5,495 nucleotides of DNA. It comes from CAHJXF01 sp964657795 (GTDB lineage Bacteria; Pseudomonadota; Gammaproteobacteria; Burkholderiales; Burkholderiaceae_D). The translations under genes were made by a program, and so were the position numbers. The stretch spans positions 1-5,495 of the forward strand of contig CAZZWS010000248.1 of NCBI GenBank assembly GCA_964657795.1, written 5' to 3'. Position 1 is the stretch's first letter; every line of letters begins with the position of its first letter. Shown here in pieces: positions 1 through 5,495 of the stretch. The notes under the pieces were generated by a model. It was not told where the DNA came from. It ran no database searches and saw only the letters and a program-made list of their open reading frames with translations.

Positions 1-888
<888 letters not shown>

Positions 889-957
889 GGCGCGGATGGT
901 TACGATGCTTGAGGCGCGAGGCGCGCGGATGCTGGACGTCTCGCAGCCTCGATCGGG

Positions 958-1009
958 CCGTCGGACATCGTGCGGACGATGGTGAAAAGAACGGGTCGCA
1001 TCCCGACGG
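958..1009 (-). other. Possible nested hairpin in the suhB leader
   Basis: In the 214-bp suhB/trmJ intergenic region, CCGTCGG (958-964) is the perfect inverted complement of CCGACGG (1003-1009). Inside lies a second perfect inverted repeat, CATCGT/ACGATG (966-971 and 976-981), with a 4-base loop. If suhB is transcribed from the -10-like site near 1080, both would lie in its untranslated leader. GC-rich DNA throws up such repeats easily and no poly-U follows, so this may be chance. Apart from this and the -10-like site, I see nothing convincing between 889 and 1102; no recognisable promoter for trmJ was found. Confidence 0.2.
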
Positions 1010-1077
1010 ACACCTGCACGAAACGATGGTCTTCGTTCGTGGCGAGGCGGCGGGCGGGGCCGGCGCGGAAGGCCTGC

Positions 1078-1083
1078 ATTCTA
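1078..1083 (-). promoter_or_regulatory. Candidate -10 element for suhB
   Basis: The minus strand reads GGCTAGAATGC here, and TAGAAT matches five of six bases of the sigma-70 -10 consensus. It is the most AT-rich hexamer in a very GC-rich intergenic region and points toward suhB, which would give a leader of about 180 bases. The -35 region, 16-18 bases upstream on that strand, is poor (near TCATTC) and overlaps the trmJ start. This is a candidate only. Confidence 0.25.
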
Positions 1084-1102
1084 GCCGAGACCGCCGCGCC
1101 GA

Positions 1103-1936
1103 ATGACTCCTCGAGGCGTCGCGCATGACGCTCCCTTCGTGACCGCCGCATCCCCCGCGCGCGGCGACGACATCACGGCCGAACTCCTCGGTCGCATCCG
1201 TGTCGTCCTCGTCTCGACCAGCCATCCGGGCAACGTCGGCGCGACGGCGCGCGCGATGAAGGTGATGGGCCTGGCCCGCCTGGTCCTCGTCGCCCCCCGC
1301 TTCCACGACGTGCTGAGCCAGGACGACGCACGTGCCTTCGCGAGCGGCGCGGTCGACGTACTCGATCGCGCGACCGTCCATGCGACGCTCGCCGACGCGT
1401 TGGCCGACACGACACACGCCATCGCGATGACCTCGCGCGAGCGCGAGTACGCGCCGCCGTCGCGGTCGTTGCGCGAACACGCGGCAGGCGTGATCGGCAT
1501 GCTCGGCTCCCGGCCCGAGGGCAACGACATCGCATTCGTGTTCGGGAGCGAACGCTACGGGCTGTCGAACGAAGATGTGCTGTGTTGCCAGGCCAACTGC
1601 CGCATCGAGACGTCGGCCACGTACGCGTCCCTCAACCTGGCGCAGGCCGTGCAACTCGTCGCCTACGAATGTCGACTCGCCGCATTGACGGCGGGACCAC
1701 CGCCCGAAGCCGTCCCGTCACCCGCGGCGGCGACCCACGACGAACGCGAGGCGCTGATCGACCATCTCGAACAGGGGCTGCTCGCGATCGGCTATCTCGA
1801 CCCGGACGCGCCGAAGAAGCTGATGCCGCGCCTGCGCCGTCTCTTCGCGCGCGCGGGGCTCGAACACGAGGAAGTGCAATGGCTGCGGGGCGTCGCCAAG
1901 GCCATGGCGCGCGCGGGCGTCGCGAAAGCGCGATGA
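1103..1936 (+). CDS. trmJ: tRNA (cytidine/uridine-2'-O-)-methyltransferase TrmJ
   Basis: A 277-residue SPOUT-class RNA methyltransferase. TrmJ methylates the ribose 2'-OH of position 32 in several tRNAs using S-adenosylmethionine, and acts as a cytoplasmic dimer. The three conserved SPOUT blocks are present: SHPGNVGATARAMK (residues 40-53), FGSERYGLSNEDV (147-159) and SLNLAQAVQLVAYE (176-189). The last two form the knotted cofactor site. The C-terminal part after about residue 210 is the helical extension typical of TrmJ/TrMet(Xm32) proteins. ATG 1103 has no obvious ribosome binding site. The first 30 residues are poorly conserved in character, so a start at GTG 1139 is possible. The stop overlaps the next gene's ATG in an ATGA arrangement, which suggests translational coupling. 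In betaproteobacteria the gene immediately downstream is commonly cysE; here it is a PrpF-family gene. Confidence 0.92.
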   Translation: MTPRGVAHDAPFVTAASPARGDDITAELLGRIRVVLVSTSHPGNVGATARAMKVMGLARLVLVAPRFHDVLSQDDARAFASGAVDVLDRATVHATLADALADTTHAIAMTSREREYAPPSRSLREHAAGVIGMLGSRPEGNDIAFVFGSERYGLSNEDVLCCQANCRIETSATYASLNLAQAVQLVAYECRLAALTAGPPPEAVPSPAAATHDEREALIDHLEQGLLAIGYLDPDAPKKLMPRLRRLFARAGLEHEEVQWLRGVAKAMARAGVAKAR

Positions 1937-3180
1937 GCGACCACGCCGCCGACGTCGATACGACTGCCGTCGACACCCATGCGCAAGCCATCCGCGCGAC
2001 CTGGATGCGCGGCGGCACCAGCAAGGGCGTCTTCTTCGCGGACGAAGACCTCCCTGCCGGTCTGATGCAGAGACCCGGCCAGTGCGACGCGTTGCTGCTG
2101 CGGATCGTCGGCAGTCCCGATCCCTACGGCAGGCAGACCGACGGGCTCGGCGGAGCGACGTCGTCGACCAGCAAGGTCGTGATCGTGTCGCGATCGCAGC
2201 GCGCGGACTGCGACGTGGAGTTCCTGTTCGGCGCGGTCGCGATCGACCGCCCGCTGATCGACTGGTCGGGCAACTGCGGCAACCTCAGCGCCGCGATCGG
2301 GCCGTACGCGATCGCGCGGGGCTGGGTCGTCGCGAACGGATCCGATCGTGGTCGCGTCACCGTCACGACGGTCCGCATCTGGCAGCGGAACCTCGGCAAG
2401 CGCATCGTCGCGCACGTGCCGACGCGCGACGGCCGGGTCGTCGAAAGCGGCGACTTCCAGGAGGACGGCGTGCCGTTCGGCTCGGCCGAGATCCGCCTCG
2501 AATTCATCGACCCCGCCGATCACGACGGGGGCCTGCTGCCGACCGGTCGCTGCGTCGATCTGCTGCACGTCCCGGAGCTCGAAGACCTGATTCCCGCCGT
2601 CGATGACCGGCCGGCCGGCACGATCCGCGCGACGATGATCAACGCGGGCAATCCGACGGTCTTCGTCCGCGCCGCGTCGCTGAAGCTGAGCGGCCGCGAA
2701 CTGCCCGACACGGTCAATCGCGACGGGAAGCTGCTCGCACGGCTCGAAGCCGTGCGCGCCCGGGCCGCGGTCGCGATGGGTCTGGCGCGCACCGTCGACG
2801 ACGCGACGCGCAACCGGCTCGCGACGCCGAAGATCGCCTTCGTCGCGCCGCCGGTCGGCTATCGGACCAGCGCGGGCGTCGACATCGAGCGCAGCGGCGT
2901 CGATGTCGTCGCGCGCATCGTGTCGATGGGCAGGCTGCATCACGCATTCACGGGCACCGGCTCGATCGCGCTCGCGGTCGCTGCCGCGTTGCCGGGCACG
3001 GTGGTGTCGGAGGTCGCGCGCACCCTGCCGGGCGTGCCGACGCGCATCGGCCACGTGTCCGGCGTACTCGCGGTCGGCGCGGTGGTCGAACGACGCGGCG
3101 ACGACTGGCACGTCGATCGGGCGATGATGAGTCGCAGCGCGCGCAGGTTGATGGATGGCGTGGTGTTCGCACCGCGTTGA
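1933..3180 (+). CDS. PrpF/LigU-family isomerase (2-methylaconitate or 4-oxalomesaconate type)
   Basis: A 415-residue protein of the PrpF family, which has a duplicated diaminopimelate-epimerase-like fold. Known members move double bonds in unsaturated tricarboxylates: 2-methylaconitate cis-trans isomerase (PrpF), 4-oxalomesaconate isomerase or tautomerase (LigU, GalD), and 3-methylitaconate isomerase. Diagnostic features are RATWMRGGTSKGVFF (residues 21-35), SSTSK with Lys81, SGNCGNLSAAIGP (112-124) with Cys115, and HHAFTGTGSIALAVAAALPG (336-355) in the second half. Lys81 and Cys115 each sit eight residues after the catalytic Lys73 and Cys107 that I recall for Shewanella PrpF, so the enzyme should be active. 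The start is ATG 1933, sharing ATGA with the trmJ stop; the open frame extends further upstream, but only as a shadow of trmJ. Length is slightly over the usual 390 or so because of an N-terminal lead of about 20 residues. No prpB, prpC, prpD, acnD or lig genes are visible nearby, so the substrate is undetermined. Codon bias resembles the neighbours. Confidence 0.88.
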   Translation: MSDHAADVDTTAVDTHAQAIRATWMRGGTSKGVFFADEDLPAGLMQRPGQCDALLLRIVGSPDPYGRQTDGLGGATSSTSKVVIVSRSQRADCDVEFLFGAVAIDRPLIDWSGNCGNLSAAIGPYAIARGWVVANGSDRGRVTVTTVRIWQRNLGKRIVAHVPTRDGRVVESGDFQEDGVPFGSAEIRLEFIDPADHDGGLLPTGRCVDLLHVPELEDLIPAVDDRPAGTIRATMINAGNPTVFVRAASLKLSGRELPDTVNRDGKLLARLEAVRARAAVAMGLARTVDDATRNRLATPKIAFVAPPVGYRTSAGVDIERSGVDVVARIVSMGRLHHAFTGTGSIALAVAAALPGTVVSEVARTLPGVPTRIGHVSGVLAVGAVVERRGDDWHVDRAMMSRSARRLMDGVVFAPR

Positions 3181-3223
3181 ACGTCCGACCCCGAACGCAG
3201 CGGGCTGCGCGCACGGTCGCGGG

Positions 3224-3405
3224 GTGACTGGCGACGCAATGACCCGGAGTCGATCGCGCTGCGCGGCCTGATCGATCACACGGCCGAGCCGACCGCGAAG
3301 GTCGAGGAGATGGCCGCGGCGCTCGACGCGTTGGGCGCGTGCCCGGTGTCCTGCAAGGAAGAGCCGCGCTTCGACGCGGAGCGGTTGAACGAGAGGGTCG
3401 ATTAA
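3224..3405 (+). pseudogene. cysE: Remnant of cysE (serine O-acetyltransferase), C-terminal end only
   Basis: From 3238 an open, strongly GC3-biased frame of 55 codons runs to TAA at 3403-3405 with no usable start. It begins NDPESIALRGLIDHT, continues KVEEMAAALDALG and ends FDAERLNERVD. As I recall it, this matches the C-terminal helical tail of proteobacterial CysE (for example a DPVARAIGQMLDH stretch followed by a helix ending in ALxxLG). Just upstream, in another frame, bases 3224-3238 read VTGDA, fitting the FxAYGVTGDxxDP part of CysE. The two frames join if one A has been lost at about 3238-3240. Before that the similarity fades. Position and direction also fit: cysE is expected between trmJ and the convergent lpxH. 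The acyltransferase domain and left-handed helix repeats are entirely missing, so no serine acetyltransferase can be made from here. The alternative is a chance coding-like tail; no database comparison was possible. Confidence 0.6.
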
Positions 3406-3411
3406 CCCTCT
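3392..3411. terminator. Short hairpin at the convergent gene junction, possible bidirectional terminator
   Basis: AGAGGGT (3392-3398) and ACCCTCT (3405-3411) form a perfect 7-bp stem with a 6-base loop, extendable by a G-U pair. It lies where plus-strand transcription from trmJ and the isomerase gene meets minus-strand transcription from lpxH, and the loop contains the lpxH stop codon. Neither strand has a proper U-tract after the stem (TTCGTC on plus, CGTTCA on minus), so intrinsic termination would be weak. It may only protect the 3' end. Confidence 0.35.
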
Positions 3412-4178
3412 TCGTCGACCAGCGTCCCGTCCATCGCCAGCGTGACCACGCGACCATCGACGATCGCGAGTCCACCGCCGCGCGCGGCCTCGGCATCCCA
3501 GTCGGTCAACACCAGGCGCCGTCGCGAGTCGTCATCGACCGTGTGAAGATGCCGTCCCGGACGATGGGTATGCCCGTGGATCAGCGTGGTCTCCGGATGC
3601 GCGGTCAACAGCGCCTCCACGGCCGCCGCATTGACGTCCATGATGTCCGCCGACTTGACCTGCTTGGCTGCCTCGCTCTGCTGCCGCGCGCCGGCGACCA
3701 TCATGCGACGCTCCGCGAGCGGCTTGGCCAGGAAGCCCTGCTGCCACGCCGGGTTGCGGACCATCGCGCGAAAGCGCTGATAGTCGACGTCGTCGGTGCA
3801 CAGCGCATCGCCATGCGACAGCAGCAGGTCGATGCCACCGATCGATTCACGATACGGGTCGGATAGCAGCGTCAACCCCGCGGCCGCCGCGAAACCAGGG
3901 CCGACGAGGAAGTCGCGATTGCCCGCCATGAACGCGATCGCGACGCCGCCTTCGGCCACCCCGTGCAGACGCGCGGCGACATGCGCGGCGAGCGTATCGT
4001 CGGCATCGTCGTCGCCGACCCAGTATTCGAAGAGGTCGCCGAGAATGAAGAAGCGATCGGTGCGACCGACGACGGCCGCGTCGACGAACGCGAGGAACGC
4101 TTCGGTCGTGGCCGGATGCGCGGCCGACAGATGGACGTCGGACGCGAACACCGCGTCGTAGCGTCGCACGCCGTTCAT
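3402..4178 (-). CDS. lpxH: UDP-2,3-diacylglucosamine diphosphatase LpxH
   Basis: A 258-residue calcineurin-like metallophosphoesterase that cleaves UDP-2,3-diacylglucosamine to lipid X and UMP, the fourth step of lipid A synthesis, peripherally at the inner membrane. All metal-binding motifs are in order: SDVHL with Asp14 and His16, GDLFEYWVGDD with Asp48, GNRDF with Asn87 and Arg89, LSHGD with His122, and HGHTHRP with His201 and His203. The FEYW and GNRDFL wording is specific to LpxH rather than to generic phosphoesterases. Length is typical (about 240-270). The start is ATG 4178, with a G-rich AGGGGG about 8-9 bases upstream. It is the last gene of the minus-strand cluster, 23 bases after the cytoplasmic cyclophilin gene. 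Its TAA stop overlaps the end of the cysE remnant on the other strand. Confidence 0.96.
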   Translation of the reverse strand: MNGVRRYDAVFASDVHLSAAHPATTEAFLAFVDAAVVGRTDRFFILGDLFEYWVGDDDADDTLAAHVAARLHGVAEGGVAIAFMAGNRDFLVGPGFAAAAGLTLLSDPYRESIGGIDLLLSHGDALCTDDVDYQRFRAMVRNPAWQQGFLAKPLAERRMMVAGARQQSEAAKQVKSADIMDVNAAAVEALLTAHPETTLIHGHTHRPGRHLHTVDDDSRRRLVLTDWDAEAARGGGLAIVDGRVVTLAMDGTLVDEEG

Positions 4179-4201
4179 GCCTTCGACCCCCTGCGACGCG
4201 A

Positions 4202-4693
4202 TCAGACGACCTCGGCCTTCTCGATCACGACGTCCTCGACCGGCACGTCCTGATGACCGCCGGAGCGGCCGGTCTTCACGGCCTTGATCTTGTCGACGAC
4301 ATCCGTGCCGTCGACGACCTTCCCGAAGACCGCGTAACCCCAGCCGCTGGACGTCGGCGCCGTGTGATTGAGGAACGCGTTGTCGCCGACGTTGATGAAG
4401 AACTGCGCGCTGGCCGAATGGGGATCGTTGGTGCGCGCCATCGCCACCGTGTAGAGCTCGTTCTTGAGGCCGTTGTTCGCTTCGTTGTCGATGGTCGCGT
4501 CGGTGGGCTTCTGCTTCATGCCCGGCGCGAAACCGCCGCCCTGGACCATGAAACCGTTGATGACGCGATGGAACACCGTGCCGTCGTAGTGACCCTTCTT
4601 CACGTACTCGATGAAGTTGGCGGCGGTCTTCGGCGCCTTGGCCTCGTCGAGCTCGATCGTGATGACGCCGTGGTTGGTGTGCAGCTTGACCAT
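4202..4693 (-). CDS. ppiB: Cytoplasmic peptidyl-prolyl cis-trans isomerase (cyclophilin, PpiB type)
   Basis: A 163-residue single-domain cyclophilin catalysing cis-trans isomerisation of peptide bonds before proline. It has no signal peptide, so it should act in the cytoplasm. The active-site features are FHRVINGFMVQGGG (residues 41-54) with Arg43 and Gln51, AMART (84-88), QFFINV (97-102), and GYAVFGKVVDG (119-129). The length matches E. coli PpiB (164). The start is ATG 4691-4693, giving MVKLHTNHG, the standard N-terminus, with AGGGA about 11 bases upstream. The frame stays open further upstream to 4864, but that stretch is Ser/Arg/Thr-rich and is only a shadow of the preceding gene. It follows the secreted cyclophilin gene by 37 bases, with no clear promoter or terminator between them, and precedes lpxH by 23 bases. 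Confidence 0.96.
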   Translation of the reverse strand: MVKLHTNHGVITIELDEAKAPKTAANFIEYVKKGHYDGTVFHRVINGFMVQGGGFAPGMKQKPTDATIDNEANNGLKNELYTVAMARTNDPHSASAQFFINVGDNAFLNHTAPTSSGWGYAVFGKVVDGTDVVDKIKAVKTGRSGGHQDVPVEDVVIEKAEVV

Positions 4694-4730
4694 ATCTGTT
4701 CGGTTCCCTGTTGGAAGTTGAGGATTCAGC

Positions 4731-5390
4731 TTAAGGATTGAGCAGCGTGGCTTTGCGAAGGACGACCGGATCGACCGGCACGTTCTCGAAAGTCTCGCCG
4801 TGTTCGACGGTGTGGACCGGCACGTGACGGATGCGTTCGACGACGTCCTGGCCTTCGACGACATGCCCGAAGACCGCGTACCCGAAGACGCGACTCGCGT
4901 CCGCCGGCATCACATGCATGGGCTGCCCGCGGCGCATCACGGTCGTGCCTTCGGGCGGCACGTCGACGTGGTCCAACCGGACGTTGTCGGCGACGTTGAT
5001 GAAGAACTGCGACGTCGCCGAATCGGGCGCGTCTTCACGCGCCATGGCGATCGTGCCGATCAAGTTCGACAGTCCGTTGGCCGCTTCGTTGACGACGGGC
5101 TCGTGGGTCTTGCGTTCGTCGAGGTCGGGGCCGAGGCCGCCGCCCTGGATGACGAAGTCCTCGACGACGCGATGGAACAGCGTGCCGTCGTAGTGACCTT
5201 CACCGACGTAGCGCATGAAGTTGCGGCTGGTGGCGGGCGCGTGGTCGAGGTCGAGCTCGACGACGATGCGACCCATCGTCGTATCCAGCGCGACGCGTGG
5301 GCCGGCCGCCGAAGCGAGAGCCGACCACAGGGAAGCGATCGAAGCGAGCGCGACGAGCACGCACCGAAGAATGGACGGCCTGGCGCGCAT
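4731..5390 (-). CDS. ppiA: Secreted (periplasmic) peptidyl-prolyl cis-trans isomerase (cyclophilin, PpiA type)
   Basis: A 219-residue cyclophilin with an export signal, expected to help fold periplasmic or outer-membrane proteins. Residues 1-28 form a signal peptide: a basic start (MRARPS), a hydrophobic core (ILRCVLVALASIASLW) and a likely signal peptidase I site after ALASA (24-28). The cyclophilin domain covers about residues 32-215, with FHRVVEDFVIQGGG (72-85, Arg74 and Gln82), AMARE (115-119), QFFINV (128-133) and GYAVFGHVVEG (170-180). An extra loop at about residues 143-167, between LDHV and VFGYAVFG, is missing from its cytoplasmic neighbour. I chose ATG 5390 over the upstream GTG at 5417. 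It gives a clean signal peptide, has GAAGGG five bases upstream, and overlaps the preceding gene's TGA by one base. Confidence 0.93.
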   Translation of the reverse strand: MRARPSILRCVLVALASIASLWSALASAAGPRVALDTTMGRIVVELDLDHAPATSRNFMRYVGEGHYDGTLFHRVVEDFVIQGGGLGPDLDERKTHEPVVNEAANGLSNLIGTIAMAREDAPDSATSQFFINVADNVRLDHVDVPPEGTTVMRRGQPMHVMPADASRVFGYAVFGHVVEGQDVVERIRHVPVHTVEHGETFENVPVDPVVLRKATLLNP

Positions 5391-5495
5391 CACGACCCTT
5401 CGTCCGTAACGGCCCACGTCTCGCCGTTCCTGTGCAACGTCAGCGAACGATCGCTCGTGGCCGGCTTGCCGGCCCGCACGTCGACCGCACGGAAG
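5390..5495 (-). CDS. C-terminal end of an unidentified protein upstream of ppiA (partial)
   Basis: The minus strand is open from the right edge of the window to a TGA at 5390-5392, giving the last 34 residues of a protein (FRAVDVRAGK... ending TWAVTDEGS). The stop shares its A with the ppiA ATG (TGATG), a typical coupled operon junction, and third positions are GC-rich, so this is very likely real coding sequence. The pattern of two strands, SLTLHRNG then TWAVTDE, resembles the final beta strands of NTF2/SnoaL-like domains, such as those at the C-terminus of some L,D-transpeptidases. That is a weak resemblance; too little is visible to name a function. Confidence 0.6.
   Translation of the reverse strand, partial: FRAVDVRAGKPATSDRSLTLHRNGETWAVTDEGS
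5396..5401 (-). promoter_or_regulatory. Ribosome binding site of ppiA
   Basis: GAAGGG on the minus strand, five bases before ATG 5390 and inside the last codons of the upstream gene. It decides the ppiA start against the GTG at 5417. Confidence 0.5.

Noticed and set aside
911..924. Tandem GAGGCGC repeat
   Set aside because: Only two copies of a 7-base GC-rich word; expected by chance in this composition.
900..1079. A 59-codon frame on the minus strand in the suhB/trmJ intergenic region, from an ATG at 1079
   Set aside because: It has no ribosome binding site, its ATG overlaps the candidate -10 element, and the product shows no recognisable features. A leader peptide cannot be excluded, but nothing supports it.
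1582..1932. An upstream extension of the isomerase frame inside trmJ
   Set aside because: This part is Arg-rich and overlaps the well-conserved TrmJ frame; family members begin shortly before the MRGGTSKG motif, fitting ATG 1933.
1792..3279. A 495-codon open frame on the minus strand opposite the isomerase gene
   Set aside because: It is an antisense shadow caused by high GC: the composition is dominated by Arg, Ala and Asp with no recognisable motif, while the plus strand encodes a clear PrpF-family protein.
3310..3405. A 31-codon small ORF from the ATG inside the cysE tail
   Set aside because: There is a GAGG-like sequence before it, but the product is simply the end of the CysE-like helix; there is no reason to call it a separate gene.
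4694..4864. An upstream extension of the ppiB frame into ppiA
   Set aside because: The Ser/Arg/Thr-rich stretch is a shadow of ppiA; MVKLHTNHG from 4693 is the normal PpiB N-terminus.
5391..5417. GTG 5417 as the start of ppiA
   Set aside because: It would overlap the upstream gene by 28 bases and has no clear ribosome binding site; ATG 5390 has GAAGGG at a good distance and a one-base stop/start overlap.

Overview
The window is gene-dense, roughly two-thirds G+C, with strongly GC-biased third codon positions. The gene set and order fit a Gram-negative proteobacterium, most likely a betaproteobacterium close to Burkholderiales. LpxH indicates lipid A synthesis, and one of two cyclophilins carries a signal peptide. 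From memory, the block suhB / trmJ-cysE / lpxH-ppiB-ppiA is a familiar chromosomal neighbourhood in that group. No tRNA, rRNA, CRISPR array, insertion sequence or phage gene was seen.

Layout: suhB (1-888, minus) diverges across a 214-bp intergenic region from trmJ (1103-1936, plus). trmJ overlaps by 4 bases (ATGA) a gene for a PrpF/LigU-family isomerase (1933-3180, plus). The 221 bases after it hold no intact gene, but they carry a coding-like tail on the plus strand (about 3224-3405) that I read as the broken C-terminal end of cysE, serine O-acetyltransferase. A 7-bp hairpin sits at the convergent junction. On the minus strand, reading from the right edge, there is a compact cluster: the last 34 codons of an unidentified gene, a secreted cyclophilin (ppiA type), a cytoplasmic cyclophilin (ppiB type), and lpxH. 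Gaps within it are -1, 37 and 23 bases, so it is probably one operon.

The genes are mostly housekeeping: RNA-related factors (SuhB, TrmJ), proline isomerisation in two compartments, and an early lipid A step. The PrpF-like gene is the accessory element. It has no propionate (prpBCD/acnD) or aromatic meta-cleavage genes beside it, and it occupies the place where cysE is expected. The main observation is therefore an apparent gene replacement: a translationally coupled isomerase gene sits next to trmJ, and cysE is reduced to a frameshifted tail of about 60 codons. I see no evidence of a wholly new multi-gene system here.
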